DNA of 41,584 nt from Ilumatobacteraceae bacterium (GTDB lineage Bacteria; Actinomycetota; Acidimicrobiia; Acidimicrobiales; Iamiaceae), in assembly GCA_025463265.1 (NCBI GenBank), contig JAOBWH010000201.1, positions 1-41,584 of the forward strand. Direction: 5' to 3'. Shown piece by piece: positions 14,419 through 25,608 of the stretch (positions are counted from its first letter, which is position 1; every line of letters begins with the position of its first letter). A program made the position numbers and the translations under genes. Under the pieces are notes generated by a model that made no database searches, was not told the origin of the DNA, and saw only the letters and a list, made by a program, of their open reading frames with translations.

Positions 14419-15273
14419 GTGCCACCGACGATCGATCCCCGGGTCCGCCGCACCGCCAAGGGCGCCGCACCCGTGGTCGGCGTGGTGGTCGCCATCGTCG
14501 CCGCGGTCGCCCTCCTCGGGTCGTGCTCGGGGGACCGGGCGTCGCTGGGGTCGCTCCCGCCGTCGGTGCCCGAGGCCACCACCACGGCGCTGCCCACCAC
14601 CTCCACGGCGGCCCCCGCCGAGCCCGCCGTGCTCACGCTCGGGCCCGAGGACCTGCTCGGCTGGATCGCCACGCCCAAGGGCGAGCCTGAGGTCTACGCC
14701 GAGCCCGCCACGTCGGCGAAGGCGATCGAGGTCGGCGCCAAGACCGAGGCCGGGGCACCCACCACGTTCGCCATCGTCGGCGACGCCACGCCCGGCGCCA
14801 CCCGCGAGCACCCCGGCTGGTACGAGGTCGCGTTGCGCGACCGGCCCAACGCCTCCACCGGCTGGGTGCCCGAGGCGTCGGTCGACGTCACCAAGACCCC
14901 GTTCCGGATCTTCGTCGACCTCCGCGGCCGGAACCTGCGGGTCGAGAAGGACGGCGTCGGCGTGTTCACCACCGAGATCGCCATCGGCACGGAGGAGAAC
15001 CCCACCCCGGTGAACGGCACGTACGTCACCGAGCTCATCGAGAACACGGAGCCCGGCGGCTCCTACGGGCCCTACGCCTTCGGCCTGGCGATGCACTCGG
15101 ACACGCTGAGCGAGTTCGGAGGCGGCGACGGCCAGGTGGGCATCCACGGCACCAACCGCCCGGAGCTCATCGGCCAGGCGGTGTCGCACGGCTGCGTGCG
15201 CCTGGACAACGGTGACATCCAGGAGCTGGTGGACCTCCAGCTGCCCCTCGGGGTCCCGGTCTTCATCACCTGA
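14419..15273 (+). CDS. L,D-transpeptidase (YkuD family) lipoprotein
   Basis: A 284-residue cell-wall enzyme. A basic N-terminus and hydrophobic core (about 15-33) lead to the lipobox LGSC with Cys36, suggesting a lipoprotein. Residues 40-65 are a Pro/Thr/Ser/Ala-rich tether. An SH3-like region follows, with GWVPEASVDV near residue 155. The YkuD catalytic domain begins at about FRIFVDLRGRNLRVEKDG. It contains GIHGTNRPELIGQAVSHGCVR, with catalytic Cys259 and His257 in SHGC. Such enzymes make 3-3 cross-links in peptidoglycan or attach proteins to it. The GTG at 14419 is chosen because the leaderless -10 precedes it and the signal sequence starts directly afterwards; longer in-frame readings upstream are antisense to the SDR gene. 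Confidence 0.88.
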   Translation: MPPTIDPRVRRTAKGAAPVVGVVVAIVAAVALLGSCSGDRASLGSLPPSVPEATTTALPTTSTAAPAEPAVLTLGPEDLLGWIATPKGEPEVYAEPATSAKAIEVGAKTEAGAPTTFAIVGDATPGATREHPGWYEVALRDRPNASTGWVPEASVDVTKTPFRIFVDLRGRNLRVEKDGVGVFTTEIAIGTEENPTPVNGTYVTELIENTEPGGSYGPYAFGLAMHSDTLSEFGGGDGQVGIHGTNRPELIGQAVSHGCVRLDNGDIQELVDLQLPLGVPVFIT

Positions 15274-15282
15274 TCGAGGCGG

Positions 15283-16083
15283 TCAGCCCAGCTGGACCCG
15301 CTGGGTCATGTCGTCGTCGGGGAGCGGGCCGTCGGTGATGGCCAGGACCTCGAGCCAGCCCATGTCGACCCGGTCCCCGGTGGAGGTGAGGAACGCGGTG
15401 TCGGCGGCGTCGCGTCCGGTGGCGATGCGGACCATCGACGTGCGCGGCGCCAGGCAGGTGGCGTCGACGACCTCCCAGCGCCCGTCCACGTAGGCCTCGG
15501 CGACGGCGTGGAAGTCCATGGGCTGGAGGCCCGGCGCGTAGACCGACGCGAGGCGGGCGGGATGGTCGCACGCCCGCAGGATCGCCACCACGAGGTGGGC
15601 GTAGTCCCGGCAGACGCCCTGGCCGGCGAGCAGCGTGGCCACCGCACCGTCGGTCGGCCGGCTCGACCCGGTGATGTAGACGAGGCGCATCCCCACCCAG
15701 CTGGACACGGCGTCGAGCAGTTCCTGGCCCCGGAGGCTTCCGAACTCGGCCCGGGCGAACGGCGCCAGCCGATCGGACTCGCAGTACCGGCTGGGCCGGG
15801 TGTAGCGGATGAGGTCCACGTCGTCGATCGCCATCTCGGCCGCCGTCCCGCCGATCGAGGCCGAGTAGGCGACGTCGAGGCGCCCCGGGCCGAGAGCCCG
15901 ACCGACGTGGAGCCGGGTCCCGTGCTGGTCGATGACCTCCTGCACCTCGACGGGGCCGCCGTCGACCGTGACGGTCAGGTCCTCGGTGGCCACCGATGCG
16001 TCGGCCGCCACCGCGACCGACAGCACGATGTCCGCGGTCCCGTCGATCGTGGCATCGAAGCGGCAGCTGACGGAACGGTCCAT
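15283..16083 (-). CDS. transglutaminase-like cysteine protease family protein
   Basis: A 266-residue protein of the transglutaminase-like superfamily, in the bacterial group with an N-terminal beta domain (residues 1-95). The catalytic triad is visible as Cys158 in GQGVCRDYAH, His192 in PMDFHAVAEAYVDG and Asp207 in WEVVDAT. No signal peptide is seen. Homologues are predicted proteases or amidases, and some sit with glutamate-ligase genes, though none are here. It converges on the transpeptidase gene with only 9 bp between the stops. The ATG at 16083 is the first plausible start; neither a clear -10 nor a ribosome-binding site precedes it. Confidence 0.85.
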   Translation of the reverse strand: MDRSVSCRFDATIDGTADIVLSVAVAADASVATEDLTVTVDGGPVEVQEVIDQHGTRLHVGRALGPGRLDVAYSASIGGTAAEMAIDDVDLIRYTRPSRYCESDRLAPFARAEFGSLRGQELLDAVSSWVGMRLVYITGSSRPTDGAVATLLAGQGVCRDYAHLVVAILRACDHPARLASVYAPGLQPMDFHAVAEAYVDGRWEVVDATCLAPRTSMVRIATGRDAADTAFLTSTGDRVDMGWLEVLAITDGPLPDDDMTQRVQLG

Positions 16084-16153
16084 GCCCCGATGTTCCCACG
16101 CCGGTCGCCGGTCCGGTACCCGCCCGCGATCGGCCCGTCAGAGGGGCGTCAGG

Positions 16154-17716
16154 TCACGCGCGTCCCCAGCCTCCGCCGCCAGGGGTGAGCATGCGGATCA
16201 CGTCGCCCGCCTGCAGGTCGAGGGTGCACTTGTCGGGGAGGCGCTCGGCCCTGACCTCCTCGCCCGACGGCAGCAGCCAGTTCTCACCGACTGCGCCGGC
16301 ACCGCCGCCGCCGAGGCCCCACGGCTGGGACACGCGGCGCTCGGTGATGAGCGACAGCGTCACCGGTTCGAGGACCTGGAGGTCGCGTTCGATGCCCTCG
16401 CCACCCGGAGCGGCACCCGCACCCCCGCTGCCGCGGCGGAGGCGGTAGCGCAGCACCCGCACGGCGAACGCCCGCTCGAACGCCTCGACCGGGGTGTTGC
16501 GGGTGTTGGTCATGGCGGTGTGCACGCCGCTCATCCCTGGGACCGGGTGACCGCCCGAGCCGGGCCTCGGCGGCCGACCGCCCTGCCCTCCGGCGACGGT
16601 CTCGTAGGAGACCCAGCCGTCACCGCCGAGGAGCAGGTTGTTCATGGTGCCCTGGGGTGCGGCCGGCACCCGGTCGGGCACCACCTGGGCCAGGGCACCG
16701 AGGCAGACATCGGCGACCCGCTGGCTGACCTCGACGTTCCCGGCACCGACGGCCGCCGGGTACTCGGCCGCGACGACCGATCCCGCCGGAGCGACCACCT
16801 CGATGGTGCGGAGGGCTCCGCCGTTGGCGGGGATCGTCGGGTCCAGCACCGAGCGCAGGGCCCAGGACACCGCGCTCACGGTGACCGCCTCGACCGCGTT
16901 GACGTTCCCCTCGCGCTGCGGGTCGGTGCCGGTGAAGTCGAACGTGGCGCGCTCGCCGTCGATGGTGAGCGTCAGCGTGATCGTCGTCGGGATCTGCTGG
17001 TGCTCGGCCGGGCCGAAGCTGTCGATCACGTCGGTGAAGCTCCAGGTGCCGTCGGGCAGGTCGGCCAGAGCCGCCCGCATCCGGCGCTCGCCGTACGCCA
17101 CCACCTCGTCGACGCCGTCGGTGCCCAGCTGGGCGAAGCGCGTTGCGCCGAGGCGGTTGGCGCCGATCTGGGCGTCGAGGTCCCCCGCCCGCTCCTCGGG
17201 TGTGCGGCTCGCGGCGGCCATGGCCGCCGCGACTTCGTCGGTGAGGAGCATCGGCGCCATGCGGAGGCCCTCCTCGTCGATGTGGACGGCGTCGGCGGGC
17301 ATCGACCCCGGGGCCGTCCCGCCGAGGTCGGCGTGGTGGGCCCGGTTCGCCACCCAGCCCACGACCGCGCCGTCGGCGAAGACGGGGGCCACCACCGTGA
17401 CGTCGTTCAGGTGGGTGCCCCCGGCGAACGGGTCGTTGAGGATGACCTGGTCGGCGGGACCGATCCGGTGGCCGAACGCCTCGATGGCCGCAGCCACCGA
17501 CGCCGGCATGGAACCGAGGTGGACCGGGATGTGCTCGGCCTGGACCAGGAGCGTGCCGTCGACGGTGAACAGGGCGGCCGAGCAGTCCGCCCGCTCCTTG
17601 ATGTTGGGGCTGAAGGCGGCGCGCCGCAGCACCTCGCCCATCTCGTGGGCGACGCCGGTGAGCCGGGCGATGAGCACGGCGAGCTGGGCGGGCCCGAGCG
17701 GGCCCGATGGGCTCAC
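16154..17716 (-). CDS. hyuB: hydantoinase B/oxoprolinase family protein
   Basis: A 520-residue HyuB-type subunit of the ATP-dependent hydantoinase/5-oxoprolinase/acetone carboxylase superfamily. The typical N-terminus is visible as RAAFSPNIKERADCSAALFT, HIPVHLGSMPASV and NDPFAGGTHLNDVTVVAPVF. It is followed by NRAHHADLGGTAPGSMPADA, with conserved His residues likely to bind metal. Later blocks are FDFTGTDPQREGNVNA and the Gly-rich end MLTPGGGGWGRA. The start is a GTG overlapping the hyuA stop by 4 bp (GTGA), so the two subunits are coupled. Substrate (hydantoin, 5-oxoproline or another cyclic amide) cannot be assigned. Confidence 0.88.
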   Translation of the reverse strand: MSPSGPLGPAQLAVLIARLTGVAHEMGEVLRRAAFSPNIKERADCSAALFTVDGTLLVQAEHIPVHLGSMPASVAAAIEAFGHRIGPADQVILNDPFAGGTHLNDVTVVAPVFADGAVVGWVANRAHHADLGGTAPGSMPADAVHIDEEGLRMAPMLLTDEVAAAMAAASRTPEERAGDLDAQIGANRLGATRFAQLGTDGVDEVVAYGERRMRAALADLPDGTWSFTDVIDSFGPAEHQQIPTTITLTLTIDGERATFDFTGTDPQREGNVNAVEAVTVSAVSWALRSVLDPTIPANGGALRTIEVVAPAGSVVAAEYPAAVGAGNVEVSQRVADVCLGALAQVVPDRVPAAPQGTMNNLLLGGDGWVSYETVAGGQGGRPPRPGSGGHPVPGMSGVHTAMTNTRNTPVEAFERAFAVRVLRYRLRRGSGGAGAAPGGEGIERDLQVLEPVTLSLITERRVSQPWGLGGGGAGAVGENWLLPSGEEVRAERLPDKCTLDLQAGDVIRMLTPGGGGWGRA

Positions 17717-19503
17717 GACGGGACCCGGGTGAGGACGAGGGCACCGCGCTCGTGGGGCCGGGCCTGCCAGCCGGCGGGGATCCAGATCGTGCAGTCGGCC
17801 TCGGCCACCACTGTCGGGCCCGAGGCCGAAGCGCGCTCCACGGGCGGCAGCTCCCTCATCGAGACCCCGGACGCCAGCCGGGCGGTGGCCCGCAGCGCCA
17901 CCACCTCGACCGCCGCGTCAGGTCGGGCGTAGCCGTTGCGCTGCTCGTGGGCAGCAGCGAAATCGGCCACCGAGGCCACCCGCAGCTCGTGGCTCTGGCC
18001 CGCGTAGCGGCACTCGACCGCGGTGGTCACCTCGGCCCCGGGCAGCGCGGCGCCGGCCTCGGCCGCCAGCTCGGCGAGGGCGTCGTCGAGCCCCGAGCGG
18101 TCGGCACCGTGGGGCCAGCTGCGCACGACGTCGTTCTGGCGCGGCGCGGCCAGGCACCCGAGGGCGGAGAGCACGCCCGCCCGGGCCGGGACCACCACGG
18201 CGGCCATGCCCAGCGCATCGGCGATGGCGCAGGCGTGGAGCGGCCCGGCGCCGCCGAAGGCGACGAGGGCCAACCCGGCCGGATCGACGCCGCGGGCCAC
18301 CGACACCGCTCGCACCGCCTCCTCCATGGCGGCGTCGACCACGGTGAGCACGTCGGCCGCCTCCACGCCCGCCCGGGCCAGGGCGCGCGCTGCGGCCGCC
18401 CGGTCGAGCCGGCCGATGCCGGGCAGCTCCGCACCGACGTCGAGACGGCCGGCCACGAGGTTGGCGTCGGTGACCGTGGGCTCCTCGCCACCCCAGCCGT
18501 AGCAGGCGGGGCCCGGCCGGGCCCCGGCGCTCCGGGGGCCCACCTGGAGGGCCCCGCCGGCGTCGACCGCGGCGATGGACCCACCCCCGGCCCCGATCGT
18601 GTGCACGTCGAGCGACGGCATCCGGATCGGGAAGCCTCCGACGGTGCGCTCCCCCGCCGGCGCCGGGACGCCCCCCTGGACCAGGCACACGTCGGTGCTC
18701 GTCCCGCCCATGTCGAACGTGACCACGTCGGGGAAGCCGGCCGCGGCCGCTGCAGCGGCGGCCGCCAGCACGCCACCGGCCGGGCCCGACAGCAGCAGGC
18801 TGACGGGCAGGGCGGCACCGCGCTCGACCGACGCCAGCCCGCCGGCCGAGGTCATCACGAGCACCTCGTCGGCGGCTCCCTCGAGCCCTTCCAGGTACGC
18901 CCGGCAGCGGGGCCGCAGGTAGGCGTTGGCGACCGTGGTGACGGTCCGCTCGTACTCGCGGAACTCCGGCGACACGTCAGCCGACACCGACACGTCGCAC
19001 CCCCGTCGGAGCAGCTCGGCCTCCACCACCCGCTCGTGCGCGTCGTTCAGGTCGCTGTGCAGGAGGCACACGGCGACCGCATCGACGCCGTCCGGGACGT
19101 CGGGCACGTCGGCCGGGTCCAGCGGTGCCAGCTCCACCCCGGCGGGCCCAAGCCGCCCGCCGACCTCGAGGCGGTCCCGTCGGGCGACCAACGGCTCGGG
19201 CCGGTCGTCCCAGGGGTCGTAGAGCGACGGGCGGTCCTGGCGGGCGATCTCGATGACATCGGCGAAGCCCTCGGTCGTCACCAGCGCCACCCGGCCGCCC
19301 CGGCGCTCGAGCAGGGCGTTGGTGGCGACCGTGGTGCCGTGGGCGAGCGACGCCGGCCGGACCGCGCCGTCGGGCAGTACGGCGGCGGCACCGACGCGGA
19401 CCGCCTCGCCCGGGTCGGCCGGCGTCGACGGGACCTTGGCGATGGTGCCGTCGACGGCCACCACATCGGTGAACGTGCCCCCGGTGTCGACCCCGATGCG
19501 CAT
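17713..19503 (-). CDS. hyuA: hydantoinase/oxoprolinase family protein, ATP-binding subunit
   Basis: A 596-residue HyuA-type subunit with actin-like ATPase motifs. The phosphate loop is MRIGVDTGGTFTDVV (1-15), the connecting block HGTTVATNALLERRG (about 55-69), the second phosphate loop VTFDMGGTSTDVCLV (about 255-269), and the adenosine motif ALVAFGGAGPLHACAIA (about 405). ATP drives opening of a cyclic amide together with HyuB. It is shorter than many HyuA proteins (about 690 residues), with a compact C-terminal domain. An unusual run of eight alanines lies near residue 240. It heads the operon, and a leaderless -10 sets the ATG at 19503. The RNase H gene lies just upstream on the same strand with its own start. 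Confidence 0.88.
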   Translation of the reverse strand: MRIGVDTGGTFTDVVAVDGTIAKVPSTPADPGEAVRVGAAAVLPDGAVRPASLAHGTTVATNALLERRGGRVALVTTEGFADVIEIARQDRPSLYDPWDDRPEPLVARRDRLEVGGRLGPAGVELAPLDPADVPDVPDGVDAVAVCLLHSDLNDAHERVVEAELLRRGCDVSVSADVSPEFREYERTVTTVANAYLRPRCRAYLEGLEGAADEVLVMTSAGGLASVERGAALPVSLLLSGPAGGVLAAAAAAAAAGFPDVVTFDMGGTSTDVCLVQGGVPAPAGERTVGGFPIRMPSLDVHTIGAGGGSIAAVDAGGALQVGPRSAGARPGPACYGWGGEEPTVTDANLVAGRLDVGAELPGIGRLDRAAAARALARAGVEAADVLTVVDAAMEEAVRAVSVARGVDPAGLALVAFGGAGPLHACAIADALGMAAVVVPARAGVLSALGCLAAPRQNDVVRSWPHGADRSGLDDALAELAAEAGAALPGAEVTTAVECRYAGQSHELRVASVADFAAAHEQRNGYARPDAAVEVVALRATARLASGVSMRELPPVERASASGPTVVAEADCTIWIPAGWQARPHERGALVLTRVPS

Positions 19504-19510
19504 GGCGCTG

Positions 19511-19516
19511 ACGCTA
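19511..19516 (-). promoter_or_regulatory. -10 hexamer TAGCGT, leaderless start of hyuA
   Basis: TAGCGT on the minus strand ends 7 nt before the ATG at 19503 and lies in the 30-bp gap after the RNase H gene. Confidence 0.55.
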
Positions 19517-19533
19517 CTCAGGGCCGCCGGAGC

Positions 19534-20568
19534 TCAGGGATGGAGGACGACGAGCTGGGCGCCGAGGCGGGCGTCCAGGTCGGCGTGGAGGCGATCGAGC
19601 CGGTTGTCCACCTCGTCCCACACCAGCAGCGCCTCATCGGCGGCGGTGGAGAGCCACACGTCACGGCGGCGCATGGCCTTGATGAAGTCGTCTTTGTCTC
19701 TCGGGCTCTTCTTCTCCAGCCGGACCACGGTGTCGGCCCGGCTGACCAGGTCGGCGAAGCGGGCCTTCGACGGCGGCTTGAGGTGGCGGTCCTGGTCGGG
19801 GAAGCCGAGGACCGCCACGTACGGGACGCCCGCGGCGATGGCGGCCTCCGCACCGAGGAGCTCGGCGCCGGGGCGGAGCCCGGTGAGCACCTTCAGGTCC
19901 GGGGTGAACGCGGCCTGAGCCTCGATGATCTGGCGCAGCTCGGCGCGCACCTTGTCGGTGGTGGGGTTCGGGTCCCACCCGCCCAGCCCGTCGGGCGTGA
20001 GCCCCATGACCAGCAGCAGGTGGCCCGCCGGGATGCGGCCGTCGCGGGCGCGGCGCTCGGCGCGCTGCTCCTCCGCCGGCAGGTCGGTGAGCTTGCCGCC
20101 GCCACCCGGCGCGCCGGCGACGGTCCCTCCGATGGAGGCCCGGAACAGGTCGCGCTGCACGACCGCGAGCTCGTCGACGAGGTCGTTCATGCGGTCACCC
20201 GAGTGCCCCTTGACCCACTCGAACGAGATCTCCTGGCGCCGAGCATCGCGGGCGGCGATCAGCGGCTCCCAGATCTCCCGGTTCTTGACCGGCTCCTTCG
20301 ACTTGGTCATCCAGCCGTTCCTGATCCAGTTGATGGACCACTTCTCCAGGCCGTCCTTCACGTACGTGGAGTCCATGACGACCGTGAGCGGACCGGGGTT
20401 CGACTCGATCGCCCGGAGCACGGCCATCAGCTCCATCTTGTTGTTCGTGGTGGCCGGGTCGCCGCCGCTGTCGAAGTGGTCTGCGGACGACGCCCACGCC
20501 CATCCCCCGGGCCCCGGGTTCCCGCTGCACGCCCCGTCCGTGTACACCCGCAGCCGCTCGTCACCCAT
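19534..20568 (-). CDS. rnhA: ribonuclease HI fused to a C-terminal SLOG (YspA-like) domain
   Basis: A 344-residue two-domain protein. Residues 1-150 are RNase HI, with the four acidic catalytic positions visible: Asp11 in YTDGACSGNPG, Glu in NNKMELMAV, Asp in VVMDSTYV and Asp in GHSGDRMNDLVDELA. After a Gly-rich linker (about 165-180), residues 190-335 resemble the SLOG Rossmann-like nucleotide-binding family (YspA/YpsA group): MGLTPDGLGGWDPNPTTDKV, LTGLRPGAELLGAEAAIAAG, VPYVAVLGFPDQDRHLKPP, RRRDVWLSTAADEALLVWDE. Its ligand motifs are degenerate. RNase HI removes RNA from RNA-DNA hybrids; the SLOG part may sense a nucleotide (inference). The ATG at 20568 starts directly at the RNase H strand; a second ATG at 20580 is possible. 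Confidence 0.82.
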   Translation of the reverse strand: MGDERLRVYTDGACSGNPGPGGWAWASSADHFDSGGDPATTNNKMELMAVLRAIESNPGPLTVVMDSTYVKDGLEKWSINWIRNGWMTKSKEPVKNREIWEPLIAARDARRQEISFEWVKGHSGDRMNDLVDELAVVQRDLFRASIGGTVAGAPGGGGKLTDLPAEEQRAERRARDGRIPAGHLLLVMGLTPDGLGGWDPNPTTDKVRAELRQIIEAQAAFTPDLKVLTGLRPGAELLGAEAAIAAGVPYVAVLGFPDQDRHLKPPSKARFADLVSRADTVVRLEKKSPRDKDDFIKAMRRRDVWLSTAADEALLVWDEVDNRLDRLHADLDARLGAQLVVLHP

Positions 20569-20660
20569 GCGGCCCAGCATGCCTCACCTGCATGAAGACC
20601 ATGGGTGAAGCCGCCGGAACTCGGGTGCAAACACCCCGCGACCGGGGCACAGTGGTCGCC

Positions 20661-23384
<2,724 letters not shown>

Positions 23385-23420
23385 CGGCTCGGCCGTCCGG
23401 CTCGGGGGCTGGCTCGGGGG

Positions 23421-24323
23421 CTACCTGGATCCGGTGACGGTCAGGCAGGCGTCGGTCATCGCCCGACCGAAGCTGGGCTTGGCGCACCAGGTGTGGCCCT
23501 CGTCGTGGAGGTGCACCTCGGCGGTGGGGATCGCGAGGAGGAGCCGGAGCTGCTCCTGGGGCGGGACGGCGCGGTCCTTGGTGGTGACCACCAGCGTGGT
23601 GGGGACGTCGACCGGGTTCAGCCAGGTGCGGCTGTCGAAGTTGCAGGTGGCGGCCAGCGCCTCGGTCACCAGGCGGGTGTCGTGGCGGCGGAACTCCGCA
23701 CCGGCCCAGCGGCGCATGCTGTCGGGCCGGGCCTTGACCGCCTGGGGGATCTGCTTCTGCCACAGGGCGATCGGCACTCGTGAGGCGAGCTGGCCGACGC
23801 GGGTGGACCCGGCCACGGCCGACACGGCCGTGACGAACGCCAGCCGCTCCCGCACGCCGGGGACGAAGCGGTTCGAGGTGGCGCACAGCACGAGGCCGGC
23901 GACCTTCTCGGGGTGCCGGTGCCACAGCAGCTGGGCGATGGGACCACCCATCGAGTAGCCGACGGCGATGGCCGCATCGATGCCCAGCACGTCGAGCAGC
24001 GCGGCGGCGTCGTCGGCGCAGTCGGCCAGGCGGAACCGGCTCCACGCCCGGATGCCGCGGCCGTGGCCGCGGTGGTCGATGGCGATCACCCGGAAGTGCT
24101 CCGACAGCGGCTCGAACGCCTGGAACCAGTTGAGCCCACCGCTCGCGATCAATCCGTGGAGCAGCAGGACGGTGGGCGCACCCGGGGGGCCCGCGACCTC
24201 GCGGATGAACGTGGTGCCCCGGCCCGGCAGCTCCACCCGGCGCCCGAGCGGGATGGGCGGTCCACCCGTCACCTCCGCGACGTCCGGATCGATCTGCGGT
24301 GCGTCGCTTGCCGATACGGTCAC
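23421..24323 (-). CDS. alpha/beta hydrolase
   Basis: A 300-residue alpha/beta-hydrolase. The oxyanion segment is LLLHGLIASGG, the DHRGHGRG turn follows, and the nucleophile is Ser124 in GYSMGG. The acid is probably Asp in VVTTKDRAVP and the catalytic His lies in HDEGHTW. The cap region is small. It could be an esterase or lactonase, or a C-C bond hydrolase in ring cleavage; nothing in the sequence decides. The GTG at 24323 is favoured because TATTGT ends 7 nt before it; longer forms would read through the P450 promoter. It is divergent from the CYP142-like gene and shares its palindromic control region, so the two are probably co-regulated. Confidence 0.85.
   Translation of the reverse strand: MTVSASDAPQIDPDVAEVTGGPPIPLGRRVELPGRGTTFIREVAGPPGAPTVLLLHGLIASGGLNWFQAFEPLSEHFRVIAIDHRGHGRGIRAWSRFRLADCADDAAALLDVLGIDAAIAVGYSMGGPIAQLLWHRHPEKVAGLVLCATSNRFVPGVRERLAFVTAVSAVAGSTRVGQLASRVPIALWQKQIPQAVKARPDSMRRWAGAEFRRHDTRLVTEALAATCNFDSRTWLNPVDVPTTLVVTTKDRAVPPQEQLRLLLAIPTAEVHLHDEGHTWCAKPSFGRAMTDACLTVTGSR
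24315..24320 (+). promoter_or_regulatory. possible -10 hexamer (TACGGT) of the P450 gene
   Basis: TACGGT lies 52 nt before the GTG at 24367. A transcript from here would contain the palindrome and the GGAGG ribosome-binding site. Confidence 0.3.
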
Positions 24324-24330
24324 AGCCGCC

Positions 24331-24336
24331 ACAATA
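24331..24336 (-). promoter_or_regulatory. -10 hexamer TATTGT, leaderless start of the alpha/beta hydrolase gene
   Basis: TATTGT on the minus strand ends 7 nt before the GTG at 24323 and overlaps the edge of the palindrome at 24333-24353. Confidence 0.5.
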
Positions 24337-24353
24337 TGACGACCCGTCAGATC
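24333..24353. promoter_or_regulatory. palindromic operator TGACGACCCGTCA between the hydrolase and P450 genes
   Basis: Core TGACG-N3-CGTCA (24337-24349) with flanks AATA and GATC. It closely resembles the CoA-transferase operator (core TGACGGACCGTCA, flanks AATC and GATT). Its position between the two start codons would let one repressor control both genes. Confidence 0.55.
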
Positions 24354-24366
24354 CCGGAGGCATCGC

Positions 24367-25566
24367 GTGCCCGACCACCCCACCCGCAGCGACATCGACT
24401 TCATCAGCGGTGCGTTCTGGGGCCGCAACCCCCACGACGATTTCGCATGGATGCGGGCCAACGCGCCGGTCTACTGGGACGGGCACGCATGGGGCATCAC
24501 GCGCTACGCCGACCTCAAGTCGATCTCGAAGGACCCGGTCACCTTCTCCAACGCCCAGGGCATCCGGGCCGACGCCGATCCGCTCCAGATGATGATCGAC
24601 ATGGACGACCCGGAGCACTTCCGCCGCCGGAAGCTGGTGAACAAGGGCTACACGCCCCGCCGGGTCCGCGAGCGCGAGGGCGAGGTCCGTGCCGCGTGCC
24701 GCGACATCATCGACGCCGTGTGCGAGCGCGGCGAGTGCGACTTCGTCACCGACATCGCCGCCTGGCTGCCCCTGATCATGATCGGCAACGACCTGGGCGT
24801 CCTCCCCGAGGACCGCGAGCAGCTCCTCGAGTGGAGCGACGCCATGCTCTCCGCTCTGACCGGTGACCCCGACGCCCTCGAGCCGGCCACGCTCGCCTTC
24901 ATCGGGTACACCGAGTACGCCGAACGGGTCATCGCCGACCGCACCGCGGACCCCAAGGACGATCTGATGAGCGTCCTGTGCCACGCCGAGGTCGACGGCG
25001 ACCGCCTCGACCACCAGGCCATCATCGACGAGTCCCTGCTCATCTTGATCGGGGGCGACGAGACCACCCGCCACGTCATCTCCGGCGGTGCGTACCAGCT
25101 GCTGGCCAACCGGGATCAGTGGGACCGCCTCCAGGGCGACCGCGAGCTGCTCCCCAGCGCGCTCGAGGAGATGCTGCGCTGGGTGAGCCCCATCAAGAAC
25201 ATGAACCGCACCGCCACCGCCGACGTGGTCGTGAACGGGCAGCAGATCCGGGAGGGCGACAACGTGTTGCTCCTGTACCCGTCAGCCAACCGCGACGAGG
25301 ACGTGTTCGAGGATCCGTTCCGCTTCGACGTGGGCCGCACCCCGAACGATCACGTGGCCTTCGGCTTCGGCACCCACTTCTGCCTCGGCAACAGCCTCGC
25401 CCGCCTCGAGCTGACGGTGATGTTCGAGGAGCTCCTCGACCGGCTGCCCGACCTGGAGCTGGTGGGCGGCGCCGAGCCCGGCTACCGCGCCGCCAACTTC
25501 GTGAGCGGGTACGAGCACATGCCCGTGCGCTTCACCCCGACCGAGCCGGTGGGCCGCACCGCCTGA
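24367..25566 (+). CDS. cyp142: cytochrome P450, CYP142-like (steroid side-chain hydroxylase family)
   Basis: A 399-residue soluble P450. Visible motifs are the I-helix LLILIGGDETTRH, the K-helix EEMLRW (ExxR) and the haem loop FGFGTHFCLGNSLARLE with ligand Cys339. Segments such as MMIDMDDPEHFRRRKLVNKG, IIDAVCERGECDFV, GGDETTRHVISGG and ANFVSGYEHMPVRF resemble M. tuberculosis CYP142 closely as I recall it. CYP142 oxidises the terminal methyl of cholest-4-en-3-one. Electrons would come from a ferredoxin and reductase outside the window. GGAGG lies 7 nt before the GTG start. The gene is divergent from an alpha/beta hydrolase, with a TetR-type palindrome between them. A role in sterol or isoprenoid side-chain attack is inferred from family; the CYP125/CYP142 substrate range is broad. 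Confidence 0.88.
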   Translation: MPDHPTRSDIDFISGAFWGRNPHDDFAWMRANAPVYWDGHAWGITRYADLKSISKDPVTFSNAQGIRADADPLQMMIDMDDPEHFRRRKLVNKGYTPRRVREREGEVRAACRDIIDAVCERGECDFVTDIAAWLPLIMIGNDLGVLPEDREQLLEWSDAMLSALTGDPDALEPATLAFIGYTEYAERVIADRTADPKDDLMSVLCHAEVDGDRLDHQAIIDESLLILIGGDETTRHVISGGAYQLLANRDQWDRLQGDRELLPSALEEMLRWVSPIKNMNRTATADVVVNGQQIREGDNVLLLYPSANRDEDVFEDPFRFDVGRTPNDHVAFGFGTHFCLGNSLARLELTVMFEELLDRLPDLELVGGAEPGYRAANFVSGYEHMPVRFTPTEPVGRTA

Positions 25567-25608
25567 CCGCACCGCCCGACCGCACGGCCGAACGGTGCAG
25601 CCGTCGGA

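Noticed and set aside
17707-20595. Very long plus-strand open frame (962 codons) opposite hyuA and the RNase H gene
   Set aside because: It is exactly antisense to two genes with complete catalytic motifs, and its sequence is a His/Gly/Arg/Ala-rich mirror. High third-position GC removes stops in this frame.
25567-25608. Hairpin between the convergent P450 and beta-propeller genes
   Set aside because: Only short imperfect GC matches; not distinguishable from background.
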